A stretch of DNA of 64,000 bases, from assembly GCF_007341385.1 (NCBI RefSeq), contig NZ_VJYD01000020.1, positions 1 to 64,000 of the forward strand, in the 5' to 3' direction. Origin of the DNA: Flavobacterium daemonense. Its GTDB lineage: Bacteria; Bacteroidota; Bacteroidia; Flavobacteriales; Flavobacteriaceae. Below, piece after piece: positions 42,416 to 51,780 of the stretch. The notes under the pieces are model-generated. The model saw nothing but the letters and a program-made list of their open reading frames with translations. It ran no database searches and was not told the origin of the DNA. Positions within the stretch are counted from its first letter, which is position 1, and every line of letters begins with the position of its first letter. Both the position numbers and the translations under genes were made by a program.

Positions 42416-44299
42416 TTATTTTACTTCTTCGAATTCAACGTCTTCAACATTGTCTCCAGATTGCTCTTGTTGTGGAGCAGCTTGTTGAGCTTGGTCACCA
42501 CCTTGAGCGTACATTGCTTCTGTAGCTGTTTTCCAAGCTGCATTTACATTGTCTAATCCTTTTTGGATTGCGTCAAGATCTTGAGATTGGTGTGCCATTC
42601 TCAATTCAGTTAAAGCATATTCGATAGCTGTTTTGTGCTCATCTGTCAATTTATCTCCCAATTCTTTCAATTGACTTTCAGTTTGGAAAATAGTACTGTC
42701 AGCTTCGTTCAATTTCTCAGCTCTTTCTTTTGCAATTCTGTCAGCATCAGCGTTAGCTTCAGCATCTTTTTTCATTCTTTCGATTTCTTCAGCTGTTAAT
42801 CCAGAAGAAGCTTCGATACGGATATCGTGAGATTTTCCTGTTCCTTTATCAGTTGCAGAAACTTTGATGATACCATTAGCATCGATATCGAAAGTTACTT
42901 CGATTTGAGGAACTCCTCTTGGTGCTGGTGGAATACCGTCTAAGTGGAAACGACCGATAGTTTTGTTATCAGCAGCCATAGCTCTTTCTCCTTGTAATAC
43001 GTGGATTTCAACAGATGGTTGAGAATCAGCAGCAGTAGAGAATACTTGAGATTTTTTAGTTGGGATAGTTGTGTTAGACTCGATTAATTTAGTCAATACA
43101 CCACCCATAGTTTCGATACCTAAAGAAAGAGGTGTTACGTCAAGCAACAATACATCTTTTACATCTCCAGATAAAACTCCACCTTGAATAGCAGCTCCAA
43201 TAGCAACAACCTCATCAGGGTTAACACCTTTAGATGCTTTTTTACCGAAGAATTTTTCAACTTCGTCAGCGATTCTTGGCATACGAGTAGAACCTCCTAC
43301 AAGGATTACTTCGTCGATATCAGATGTAGATAAACCTGCATCTTTTAATGCTTTAGCAACTGGCTCCATAGAACGTTTTACTAAAGAATCAGATAATTGC
43401 TCAAATTTAGCTCTAGATAATTTTTTTACTAAGTGTTTTGGTCCAGAAGCAGTAGCTGTAACGTATGGCAAGTTGATTTCTGTTTCAGCAGAAGATGATA
43501 ATTCAATCTTAGCTTTCTCAGCAGCTTCTTTCAAACGCTGTAATGACATTGGATCTAAACGTAAATCAATTCCTTCTTCAGCTTTGAATTCGTCAGCTAA
43601 CCAGTCTATAACAACTTGGTCAAAGTCATCACCACCTAAGTGAGTATCACCATTTGTAGATAATACTTCAAATACACCGTCACCTAATTCAAGAACAGAG
43701 ATATCAAAAGTACCTCCACCTAAATCGTAAACAGCAATTTTTTGATCAGTTCCTTTTTTATCTAATCCGTAAGCAAGTGCAGCAGCAGTTGGCTCATTGA
43801 TGATACGCATAACTTTAAGACCAGCGATTTCACCAGCTTCTTTAGTAGCTTGACGTTGCGCATCGTTAAAGTAAGCAGGAACAGTGATAACTGCCTCAGT
43901 AACTGTTTGACCTAAATAGTCTTCAGCAGTTTTTTTCATTTTTTGAAGTGTCATTGCAGACAATTCTTGTGGAGTGTATAAACGACCATCAATATCCACA
44001 CGTGGCGTATTGTTGTCACCTTTTACAACACTGTAAGGAACTCTTTTTGCCTCATCTTGAGTTTCAGCAAAAGTGTGTCCCATAAAACGTTTAATAGAAG
44101 CAATCGTTTTTGTAGGATTCGTTACTGCTTGTCTTTTTGCAGGATCACCTACTTTAATTTCTCCACCTTCAACAAAAGCGATGATAGATGGTGTAGTTCT
44201 TTTTCCTTCTGCGTTAGGGATAACAACTGCTTCGTTACCTTCCATTACAGAAACACAAGAGTTCGTCGTACCTAAGTCAATTCCGATTATTTTACCCAT
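42416..44299 (-). CDS. dnaK: Chaperone DnaK (Hsp70)
   Basis: Major ATP-dependent cytoplasmic chaperone. All landmarks are present in 627 residues: GIDLGTTNSCVSVMEG at 5-20, the AYFNDAQRQATKEAG stretch near 147, INEPTAAALAYGLD near 170, YDLGGGTFDISVL near 192, VILVGGSTRMPRI near 332, the substrate domain with LLLDVTPLSLGIET near 384, and the acidic end VEDVEFEEVK. No dnaJ or grpE adjoins it, which is usual in this phylum. A sigma-54-like promoter and repeated TGACA motifs lie upstream. Confidence 0.98.
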   Translation of the reverse strand: MGKIIGIDLGTTNSCVSVMEGNEAVVIPNAEGKRTTPSIIAFVEGGEIKVGDPAKRQAVTNPTKTIASIKRFMGHTFAETQDEAKRVPYSVVKGDNNTPRVDIDGRLYTPQELSAMTLQKMKKTAEDYLGQTVTEAVITVPAYFNDAQRQATKEAGEIAGLKVMRIINEPTAAALAYGLDKKGTDQKIAVYDLGGGTFDISVLELGDGVFEVLSTNGDTHLGGDDFDQVVIDWLADEFKAEEGIDLRLDPMSLQRLKEAAEKAKIELSSSAETEINLPYVTATASGPKHLVKKLSRAKFEQLSDSLVKRSMEPVAKALKDAGLSTSDIDEVILVGGSTRMPRIADEVEKFFGKKASKGVNPDEVVAIGAAIQGGVLSGDVKDVLLLDVTPLSLGIETMGGVLTKLIESNTTIPTKKSQVFSTAADSQPSVEIHVLQGERAMAADNKTIGRFHLDGIPPAPRGVPQIEVTFDIDANGIIKVSATDKGTGKSHDIRIEASSGLTAEEIERMKKDAEANADADRIAKERAEKLNEADSTIFQTESQLKELGDKLTDEHKTAIEYALTELRMAHQSQDLDAIQKGLDNVNAAWKTATEAMYAQGGDQAQQAAPQQEQSGDNVEDVEFEEVK

Positions 44300-44348
44300 T
44301 TTTTATATATTTAATTTTTGATTTAATTTTATAACTCAGGTGGCATAA

Positions 44349-44365
44349 GTCAATCTTTGTGCCAA
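44349..44365 (-). promoter_or_regulatory. Sigma-54-like promoter of dnaK
   Basis: On the minus strand TTGGCACAAAGATTGAC fits the -24/-12 pattern TGGCAC-N5-TTGCW, with the last C replaced by A. It lies 50 bases before the dnaK ATG at 44299. I see no TAnnTTTG box in this leader. Confidence 0.55.
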
Positions 44366-44385
44366 TATAAAAAACCAAAGTAAAT

Positions 44386-44477
44386 TGTCAGTTTTGCCGT
44401 CAGAACCTTAAAAATCATCTGACAACATGACATTTTACACAACTGACAGGTTTGACATAATTGTATTTTATCTGTCA
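44386..44477. promoter_or_regulatory. Array of TGACA/TGTCA motifs upstream of dnaK
   Basis: Seven copies within 92 bases: TGTCAG 44386, GTCAG 44399, CTGACA 44419, TGACA 44428, CTGACA 44443, TGACA 44453 and TGTCA 44473. Spacings and opposite orientations suggest several binding sites. They lie upstream of the sigma-54-like box, where an activator of such a promoter would bind. The remainder of the gap to 44566 shows nothing else. Confidence 0.5.
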
Positions 44478-44565
44478 TTATTAGGAAGTTGCGAAATATA
44501 ATTGCCTCAAATAATAATTTTATTCGTAATTATATTTTTAAGTAAATTCGTTAAAAACTTTATTT

Positions 44566-45267
44566 ATGAAAAAAATCTACTACGTATTTTTATTTGTTTT
44601 AGCGATAAACACTATAAATGCGCATACTTGTGAAAATGAAACTGTCAATTGTCCGCTGGATAATGCCAAAGTCGATTTTTGTGTCACCATGAGTATGACA
44701 ACTTTTGGCTCTTTAAAAGATTTTCAACAACAAGGCGCCATTGGAAGTTATTATGAAGAACTTATCAATTCATGTCCTAAATGTCATTTTTCAGGCTATA
44801 TAGATGACTTTAAAGTAAAATATACTGAAGAAGAAAAAACGAAATTAAAGCAATTTCTGCAACAGTATGACAAGATAAAAACATCTGATATAACTGAATG
44901 CCAAATTGCTGGAGATCTAAAAGATTTTCTTTCTAAACCAAATAATGAAATAGCGCATTGCTATTTAATTGGCTCGTATCTAGCCAAAGACAAACCAAAA
45001 TTTCTTGATTTAAGAAAAGAACTTCAGGTAAAAACTAAGACTTTTTTGATTCTTTCGATTGAAAAAAATGAATATGAAGATAAATCCTCAATTGCAAATA
45101 TAAATTACTTGATTGGCGAATTAAACAGAAGAACAGCAAACTTTGATGATGCTGTAAAATTTTACGATTTAGCCCTAAATGATCCAAATAGACAAAAATG
45201 GATTGATGAAGTCGCCAAAATGCAAAAAGATCTGGCTTTGAAAAAAGATGACAATAATACTATATAA
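44566..45267 (+). CDS. Secreted protein of unknown function
   Basis: A 233-residue protein with signal peptide (YVFLFVLAINTINAHT). The mature part begins with a Cys pair (CENETVNC) and has a third motif, SCPKCHFSGYIDD, with CxxC. The second half is helical and resembles a tetratricopeptide segment (FDDAVKFYDLALNDPNRQKW). I do not recognise the family; the cysteines could form disulfides or bind metal. Confidence 0.6.
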   Translation: MKKIYYVFLFVLAINTINAHTCENETVNCPLDNAKVDFCVTMSMTTFGSLKDFQQQGAIGSYYEELINSCPKCHFSGYIDDFKVKYTEEEKTKLKQFLQQYDKIKTSDITECQIAGDLKDFLSKPNNEIAHCYLIGSYLAKDKPKFLDLRKELQVKTKTFLILSIEKNEYEDKSSIANINYLIGELNRRTANFDDAVKFYDLALNDPNRQKWIDEVAKMQKDLALKKDDNNTI

Positions 45268-45337
45268 CATATTATAACAGAAAATCAGAAACCCTATACT
45301 ATTTCATAGCACTAATCATAAACTAATTTTTAAATCA

Positions 45338-45952
45338 ATGGAAAACTACAACAAAGAAGTTACTGCCTACATTGCAAAAATGGCTGATTTTGCAAAACCA
45401 ATCCTAACTCAATTAAGAGAAATAATTTTTAGCACATGTCCTGAAGTAGAAGAAAACATCAAATGGGGAACTCCACATTATTCGTACAAAGGCGACCATT
45501 TAGTTATGATGGGAGGTTTTAAACAGCATTGTTCTTTTAGTTTGTATAAAGCTGAACTGATGAAGGATAAAGACATACAGGAAAGTGTAAAATCAGGTAA
45601 AAAATTCGGATATATGGATAAGGTTAAAGATATATCTGAACTGCCAAATAAGGAAATTTTAATTGCGTATATCAAAGAAGCAATGGAATTAAATCAAAAC
45701 GGCACCGTAAAACCAAAACCTGTAAAAGAAAAATCAGCAGTAGAAGTTGTTGCTCCGAAAGAATTTTTGGATGCATTAAAAAAAGACAGCAAAGCAACCG
45801 AAATCTTTGAAAGCAAATCACCATCATTTCGTAAAAATTATATCATTTGGATTGCTGACGCAAAAACAGACGAAACCAGAAATAAAAGAATTACGCAATC
45901 TTTAGAATGGATTGCAGAAGGGAAAGATAGATTTTGGCAATCGAAAAAGTAA
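45338..45952 (+). CDS. DUF1801/YdeI-like protein with OmdA-type C-terminus
   Basis: A 204-residue cytoplasmic protein. Residues 10-110 match the YdhG/DUF1801 fold (FAKPILTQLREIIFSTCPEV, IKWGTPHYSYKGDHLVMMGG, FKQHCSFSLYK), and residues 140-204 match the bacteriocin-protection/OmdA domain (VVAPKEFLDALKKDSKATE, FRKNYIIWIADAKTDETRNK). Such two-domain YdeI proteins are widespread and poorly understood; the OmdA domain has been linked with tolerance to cationic peptides. Stands alone. Confidence 0.85.
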   Translation: MENYNKEVTAYIAKMADFAKPILTQLREIIFSTCPEVEENIKWGTPHYSYKGDHLVMMGGFKQHCSFSLYKAELMKDKDIQESVKSGKKFGYMDKVKDISELPNKEILIAYIKEAMELNQNGTVKPKPVKEKSAVEVVAPKEFLDALKKDSKATEIFESKSPSFRKNYIIWIADAKTDETRNKRITQSLEWIAEGKDRFWQSKK

Positions 45953-45985
45953 ACCAGCAAAAAGACCTTTTTTCTAAGATTAAAT

Positions 45986-46519
45986 ATGATAAAGAATCCG
46001 AGATTGATTAAAACACTTAAGATTTTTGCTTCAGGATTAATGTTGCTCGCACTATTGACATTAACGATCAACTCTATTGAACCAAATATTGAATTTCCAA
46101 GTGTTGGTTTTAATAGATTTTGGGGATTTTTGATTTGTTATTCCTGCTTGATTTCATTTTTAATCGTTATTTTGGTTTTCAAGAGTTTTAATAAAATTGC
46201 CAAACGGATTCTATTGATTATTGGAATCCCAACTGTTTTTATAGCACTACTTTTCACATTGATTATGAGTTTAAAACTTGAATATCAGCCACGTTTTGAC
46301 AGATATATAGCGTACAGAAATGTATATCAACCTAATCAATATGTATTTGTTCAGGATTATGTGAAATGGAAAACTAATCAACCAGCAGTTGATACAACCT
46401 TTATTAAAAATTTATATTTTCTACGAAAAGCCAAACATATTGATTCGATGAAAATTAAAGGGAAATGGATTAAATTTGATGAAAACGGAAAAATAATTGA
46501 CACTGTATTTATTAAGTAA
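45986..46519 (+). CDS. Membrane protein, unknown
   Basis: A 177-residue protein with three hydrophobic segments (about 10-27, 43-63, 72-93) and a hydrophilic C-terminal half of about 80 residues (YQPRFDRYIAYRNVYQPNQ...). No recognised motif. It starts 34 bases after the YdeI-like stop and may share its transcript. Confidence 0.6.
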   Translation: MIKNPRLIKTLKIFASGLMLLALLTLTINSIEPNIEFPSVGFNRFWGFLICYSCLISFLIVILVFKSFNKIAKRILLIIGIPTVFIALLFTLIMSLKLEYQPRFDRYIAYRNVYQPNQYVFVQDYVKWKTNQPAVDTTFIKNLYFLRKAKHIDSMKIKGKWIKFDENGKIIDTVFIK

Positions 46520-46639
46520 AAAAATCACTCAATTAAGATTTGGCAAATCCGAAAACCGGAATTAATTTAGTCCAAATACCTTTGTAATAGTTGAATATAG
46601 CCAGTTATAACACTTAAACAGAAAAACAAAATACAGGAA

Positions 46640-47314
46640 ATGGATTGGAGATTTAACACTATCTGGTTTGAACAATTAGAACAAAATAAAATCTTTAGAA
46701 AAGACTTTAAGGAAAATTCTATTCATACTGAAAACAAGAGTTTTGACAATTCTGAATATGCAATCATATGGCATTTAAAAGAAAACCTACAATCATTTGA
46801 CAATTTATCTGAAAACGACAAACTTTTATATCTTGAACTGCATTCTGCAAACATCAAGAATTTTACAGGAATAGGAAAACTTAAAAATCTTAAAAGACTT
46901 GAACTTCATTACTGTACAAAACTAGAAGATGACAAAGATCTTATTCAAATTAGCAACAATTTAGAATTTTTGCATATTAACCAATCTAAAAAATTCAAAT
47001 TTTCTGAAGAACTTTTGAAGCTAAAAAAACTTAAAGCCTTATGTTTAAATGCCTGTGCTCCAATTGAAAATCTTAACTTTTTAAGTAATTTTCCAAATCT
47101 CATAGACTTTCGTTTTGTCGACACAAATATTTTAGATGGGAATATGAAGCCAATTCTTGAGCATCCTACAATACGAACAGTTGGTTTTTTAAATAAAAAA
47201 CATTACAACTACAAGCCAGAGAAACTCAAACAAGAGCTTGAAAACAAGTTCAATAAAGAGTACAAAACCGTAATTCAGAAAGGGGAATATTCGACCTATA
47301 GATATGATTACTAA
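46640..47314 (+). CDS. Leucine-rich-repeat-like protein
   Basis: A 224-residue protein with no signal peptide. Residues 85-170 hold three to four leucine-rich repeats of about 22 residues (LYLELHSANIKNFTGIGKLK, NLKRLELHYCTKL, NNLEFLHINQ, KLKALCLNACAPIENLNFLS). The N-terminus WRFNTIWFEQL and the charged C-terminus are unlike other known domains. LRR folds bind proteins, but the partner is unknown. Probably an accessory gene. Confidence 0.7.
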   Translation: MDWRFNTIWFEQLEQNKIFRKDFKENSIHTENKSFDNSEYAIIWHLKENLQSFDNLSENDKLLYLELHSANIKNFTGIGKLKNLKRLELHYCTKLEDDKDLIQISNNLEFLHINQSKKFKFSEELLKLKKLKALCLNACAPIENLNFLSNFPNLIDFRFVDTNILDGNMKPILEHPTIRTVGFLNKKHYNYKPEKLKQELENKFNKEYKTVIQKGEYSTYRYDY

Positions 47315-47431
47315 AAAAATCACAACAATCAACAATTACTACAAGAGATTTAAACAATTCGCTTAAAACAAATCATCTAACCAAACCGATAAAGTCTCTA
47401 ACCAAAAATAGACAACTGAATAAAATAAAAA

Positions 47432-48709
47432 ATGGAAAACTACACCATAATCATTTTCATATTAGCCATTGTAATTGGTATTTCTGCCTTTGCTGAAAAA
47501 TCAAAACTGCCCTTCCCTATTCTTTTAGTAATTGTTGGGGTTGCCATTGGTTTTATTCCGACGATGAATGAAATCGAAATTAATCCTGAAATTATTTTCC
47601 TGATCTTCCTGCCTCCTTTGTTGTATGACGCATCCTTTAACATTTCTCCAAAACATTTTAAAACAAATCTGAGTACGATAAGCACATTAGCGATTCCGCT
47701 TGTATTTCTAACTACCTTTTGGATTGCTGTGGTTTCACATTATATGATTTCCGGCATGAGTTGGCCTTTGTCGTTTGTACTTGGCGCCATACTTTCGGCA
47801 ACTGATGCTGTTGCTGCCATAAACATCACGCGAGGTCTAGATATTCCTGAAAAAACGCTGACCATTCTTGAAGGCGAAAGTCTCATTAATGATGCTTCTG
47901 CTCTAGTTGCGTATCGTTTTGCCGTAGCTGCGGTTATGGGTTCTGTTTTTATTCTTTGGAAAGCTACGCTTCAATTTATGTTTTTGCTTGGAGGCGGATT
48001 TTTAGTGGGCTTTGTTATGGGCAAAATCTTGGCTTTTATTCTAAAGAAAGTCCGCAATAATATAAATGTGACCGTTAGTTTTATGCTTTTAATGCCGTTT
48101 GTAACCTATCTTGTTGCAGAACATTTGCATGTTTCGGGCGTAATTGCTGTTGTATTTTTAGGTTTGGCAATGGCGCGTTTGAGCAATAAAATCTTGCCTG
48201 AAAAATTACGAACCAATTCTAAAAACCTTTGGGACGTCATTATCTTTTTGCTCAACGGATTAATTTTTATCTTAATCGGACTTAATTTTCGATACGTTTT
48301 AAAAGATATTGAAAACGGAATGATTCTGCCATACATTGGTTATGCTTTGATAATTACCATTGTGGCCTTATTAACCCGAATGGTGAGGATATTTTTTCAA
48401 AAAATAAATCTGCAGAAAGCCTATCGAAAAAATAGCAAGAAAAAACGAAAAGTAAGCGAGCATGCCTTACTGGATTCAAAAAACAGTTTTATTATTGCAT
48501 GGTCTGGAATGCGCGGTATTGTTTCGCTGGCAATTGCTTTGGGTTTGCCTAAATTTCTAGAAGACGGAACGCCTTTTCCACATCGAAATGCCATTATTTT
48601 TATTTCGGTGGCCGTTGTATTGATAACCATAATTGGCCAAGGACTTAGTTTGCCTTGGATCGTAAAAAAAATAAATGCCAAAAATGACGTTAATCCATCA
48701 TCAAAATAG
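47432..48709 (+). CDS. CPA1-type sodium/proton antiporter
   Basis: A 425-residue inner-membrane protein with about 12 membrane segments. CPA1 signatures are present: FLPPLLYDASFNI near 55, GAILSATDAVAAINITRGL near 118 with the ion-binding Asp, LTILEGESLINDASALVAY near 145, and AWSGMRGIVSLAIALGLP near 355. It swaps Na+ (or K+) for H+ to keep pH and ion balance. The C-terminal cytoplasmic tail is short, so it lacks the long regulatory part of some NhaP proteins. Confidence 0.92.
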   Translation: MENYTIIIFILAIVIGISAFAEKSKLPFPILLVIVGVAIGFIPTMNEIEINPEIIFLIFLPPLLYDASFNISPKHFKTNLSTISTLAIPLVFLTTFWIAVVSHYMISGMSWPLSFVLGAILSATDAVAAINITRGLDIPEKTLTILEGESLINDASALVAYRFAVAAVMGSVFILWKATLQFMFLLGGGFLVGFVMGKILAFILKKVRNNINVTVSFMLLMPFVTYLVAEHLHVSGVIAVVFLGLAMARLSNKILPEKLRTNSKNLWDVIIFLLNGLIFILIGLNFRYVLKDIENGMILPYIGYALIITIVALLTRMVRIFFQKINLQKAYRKNSKKKRKVSEHALLDSKNSFIIAWSGMRGIVSLAIALGLPKFLEDGTPFPHRNAIIFISVAVVLITIIGQGLSLPWIVKKINAKNDVNPSSK

Positions 48710-48818
48710 TTTCTTTTTTATCTTTACATAAATAAATCTTTCTACTTTACTATTTTACTTTAGATAAAATATTCGCCCATATCCCAAAACTATTTACTAA
48801 CTAACCAAAAAACTAAGC

Positions 48819-49286
48819 ATGAACGAAGAATTACAAAGCCAATTTGACGAATTTGAAAAAACAGGAATCATCCGAAGAAAATTGCTTCCGTGGTGGATCA
48901 AAACCTTCTGCTGGATTTTTATGATCTTGGCTGTTTGCGGGTTGTTCACATTAATAGGAAGTGCCTTTTCAAATAATGTCCAATTATCTTTGTATGGCTT
49001 TGAAACCAATACGGCTTATTCTGTTATCGGAATTTTTCTGATTGCAGTTATGACCTTAAAAGGTTATGCTGGTTATTCACTTTGGTTTGAAAAAGCAAAT
49101 GCAATTTCAATTGCTAAAATTGATGCCATTATTGGAGTTGTAATTTGTGTCGCTTCTATGTTTGTAATTCCATTTACTTCTGGTGATGGGCATATCCAGT
49201 TACGATTAGAACTTCTATTATTAATTCCGTACTACATTAAAATTAATAAAATAGAATACGAATGGGATAATTTGGAAAAAATATAA
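48819..49286 (+). CDS. Membrane protein with a decayed paralogue downstream
   Basis: A 155-residue protein with a soluble N-terminus (MNEELQSQFDEFEKTGIIRR) and four hydrophobic segments (28-50, 66-82, 98-120, 130-141), ending EYEWDNLEKI. Family not recognised. The same sequence pattern, broken by stops and frameshifts, recurs at 51781-52232, so the gene was duplicated and the second copy has decayed. Confidence 0.7.
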   Translation: MNEELQSQFDEFEKTGIIRRKLLPWWIKTFCWIFMILAVCGLFTLIGSAFSNNVQLSLYGFETNTAYSVIGIFLIAVMTLKGYAGYSLWFEKANAISIAKIDAIIGVVICVASMFVIPFTSGDGHIQLRLELLLLIPYYIKINKIEYEWDNLEKI

Positions 49287-49322
49287 TTATCTAAAAAATA
49301 CTTAATTACTAAACAGATAAAA

Positions 49323-49784
49323 ATGAAATCAGAAATCATCATAACAACGCCAGACTCAGAAATTGTTACGACACGAATTCTGAATTTTCCTCATGAACTG
49401 GTTTTTAAAGCCTGGAGCGATCCCGATCATTTAAAAAATTGGTGGGGACCAAAAGGCTTTACCAATACTTTTAATAAATTTGACTTTTGCGAAGGCGGAA
49501 AATGGGAATTCATCATGCATGGTCCGGAAGTCGGAAATTATGCCAATGAATGTGAATTCATAAAAATTGACAGACCCAATCTTATTGCGTGGAAACGTCA
49601 TTCGAAACCCTTATTTCAAATTCTAACAACCTTTGAAACTGTTGAAGAAAACCAGACAAAAGTAGTTTTTAAAATGCTTTTTGAAACTGTTGAAGAATGC
49701 CAAAAACTAAAACCTTACGTTGTCGATAAAAACGAAGAAAACTTTGATAAACTTGAAGTTGAATTATCGAAAATGAAGCCCTAA
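49323..49784 (+). CDS. SRPBCC/AHSA1-domain protein
   Basis: A 153-residue START-like ligand-binding protein of the AHSA1 (activator of Hsp90 ATPase-like) type. Typical words are RILNFPHELVFKAWSDPDHL, KNWWGPKGFTNTF, DFCEGGKWEFIMHGPEV and a final basic/acidic helix with VVDKNEENFDKLEVELSKM. These small proteins bind hydrophobic ligands and have varied or unknown roles in bacteria. Starts 36 bases after the membrane protein, likely co-transcribed. Confidence 0.88.
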   Translation: MKSEIIITTPDSEIVTTRILNFPHELVFKAWSDPDHLKNWWGPKGFTNTFNKFDFCEGGKWEFIMHGPEVGNYANECEFIKIDRPNLIAWKRHSKPLFQILTTFETVEENQTKVVFKMLFETVEECQKLKPYVVDKNEENFDKLEVELSKMKP

Positions 49785-49827
49785 ACATCTATCAAACACA
49801 TCTTATGACCGCTAATGAAAGAAGAAT

Positions 49828-50931
49828 ATGTGTAGAGTTTATAATACGATCGGTTGCCTGAATGCTATACAATTAATGCTAGTCAGATATAATGTTGACG
49901 AATTTCGCACGTTGAATGAATTGATCCATTTTCGGAAAAATTATCAGTTCAACGAAGAAGAAATCATTTCTGACCATACACTTTTCATACAAGAAGAAAA
50001 ATCAACTCTTGAACAAGAAATCGCTGAATTGATTGAAGCTATTCCGCGAAATAAAAATGATCTTGAAGATCGGCTTCGGCAACAGCTTGACGATTATAAC
50101 CAAGAAATAGAAAACCTACCCGAAACGCATTCTAAAATTATACCTACAATTCGGGATTATTGGTTAAACCTCGTCATTTGTTCCAAATTTTGGTTTGTTC
50201 AACTCGAATGTCAATTTAACATCAAAACCTTCAATTATCAGGCAAAAAAATTACTCTCAGAAAAAAATAAACGTTTCGATTATCTTTCTGCAAATTTTCA
50301 AGATGCGGTAAACGAAAGCTGTTTTCCGGCTTTACAGGCATTTGAAAAGAAAAAAGAAATAATTGAAAACTTAAACAACACGATTTACGGCGCTGTTGGC
50401 GAACAAAAGGTTGAGAATGCACTCCGAATACTCTCCGATGATTTTATTTTAATAAACGATTTCTGCTGTACTTTTAAGCCTCCTATCTACAATAAAGCCA
50501 AAAACGATCACATTTATTCCATTCAAATTGATCATCTTTTAATTTCTACTTCGGGGATTTTTTTAATCGAAACGAAAAACTGGAGCGACAATTCACTCAA
50601 TAATCCAGATTTGCGATCTCCTGTTGAACAGATTCTTAGAACAAATTTTGCTCTTTATATTTTGTTATCTGATGCGTCAAAAAGACGAAATGGAAGTTTT
50701 GAGCACCAAAATTTGATCGACAGAAAAATTCCGATAAAAAATATAATTGTTTTTACAAACAACAAACCCGCTGAAGAATTTCAATTTGTAAAAATGCTGA
50801 CTTTGCCAGAATTGGTGCCCTACATAAAATACTTTAAATCAATTTTTTCTGCAGAAGAAACCGAAATCATAGCAGAATATCTTCTTAAATTTTCGGAACA
50901 GAAAAAATTACGCTCCAAATTAAAATGTTGA
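49828..50931 (+). CDS. NERD-domain protein (nuclease-related)
   Basis: A 367-residue soluble protein. The C-terminal 190-320 is a NERD domain, a relative of restriction-type nucleases: YGAVGEQKVENALRIL, FILINDFCCTF, YSIQIDHLLISTSGIFLIET and KNWSDNSLNNPDL, which includes the D-ExK catalytic pattern (IDHLL and IETKNW). The N-terminal 1-180 is a long helical region with a coiled-coil stretch (EEEIISDHTLFIQEEKSTLE, then QEIAELIEAIPRNK). NERD proteins occur alone or in plasmid and defence contexts; no partner is evident here. The ATG at 49828 is used; a later ATG at residue 17 is possible. Confidence 0.82.
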   Translation: MCRVYNTIGCLNAIQLMLVRYNVDEFRTLNELIHFRKNYQFNEEEIISDHTLFIQEEKSTLEQEIAELIEAIPRNKNDLEDRLRQQLDDYNQEIENLPETHSKIIPTIRDYWLNLVICSKFWFVQLECQFNIKTFNYQAKKLLSEKNKRFDYLSANFQDAVNESCFPALQAFEKKKEIIENLNNTIYGAVGEQKVENALRILSDDFILINDFCCTFKPPIYNKAKNDHIYSIQIDHLLISTSGIFLIETKNWSDNSLNNPDLRSPVEQILRTNFALYILLSDASKRRNGSFEHQNLIDRKIPIKNIIVFTNNKPAEEFQFVKMLTLPELVPYIKYFKSIFSAEETEIIAEYLLKFSEQKKLRSKLKC

Positions 50932-51013
50932 AAATAAAACAACTCTACTTCTATTTCTGAGGCAATTCTTTTTTTTATTCTTAAAATATGCCCAAGAAAA
51001 AAGAATTAAATCT

Positions 51014-51643
51014 ATGAATAAAGACGTATCTGAAAAAGAAAGAGATGAATTAGCTAAAAAATATGGTGATAAAATTGGTGACAGAGAATTTATAACGGTT
51101 GTTGAGATTTTTTCTGAAAATGAAAAACTTGAAAATAGCAACCAAAGTGTTGCCGAAACACCAAAACAAGAAATTACAAAAAAAAACGACAGAATATCTT
51201 TTAAACGTTAATGACAATGCAAAAGATTTTACTTTAAAACTAATAGATGGCAAAACAATTAAACTTTCTGATTTAAAAGAAAAAGTGGTTCTTGTCAATT
51301 TTTTGGCTACATGGTGTGCGCCTTGCCTCCAAGAATTTTACGATGTTCCAGCAAAAATTATAGAACCATTTAAAAATGACAATTTTATATTTTTAGCCAT
51401 CTCAAAGTGGAGAAGCTGAAAATCTAGTTTTAAAAAAAAAACGGATAAATTAAAAAAAGATGGTTTGAATTTTAATTACGGTTTGACCCAGAAAGCAAAA
51501 TTTGGAACAATTATGCCACCAATTCAATTCCAAAAAACTTCCTAAATGATCAAAATGGAGTTATAAAATTTGTAACCACAGGAAATGTAGAAGGAAACCT
51601 ATATAATCTTGCGGCCGAAATCAAAAAACTGCTTTCAAAATAA
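51014..51643 (+). pseudogene. Decayed TlpA/ResA-like thioredoxin gene
   Basis: Successive frames encode a recognisable thioredoxin-like protein: MNKDVSEKERDELAKKYG to KNDRISF, then in another frame LNVNDNAKDFTLKLIDGKT and FLATWCAPCLQEFYDV with the WCAPC active site intact, then GEAENLVLKKKTDKLKKDG, and finally DPESKIWNNYATNSIPKNF to the stop at 51641. At least three frameshifts (near 51200, 51413 and 51490) break it. A functional thiol-disulfide protein cannot be made. Start and stop fit an ancestral gene of about 210 residues. Confidence 0.85.
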
Positions 51644-51780
51644 AATATTCACCAACATATTGCAAGATTGCAAAAAATAAAATATGCATGAATAGTAATT
51701 TTGTGTTATTCGTCTATTTTTATTCGTAATCTCGGTAAACCATTTATCCTAAATTACAACAACTTACTAACAAACAAAAA

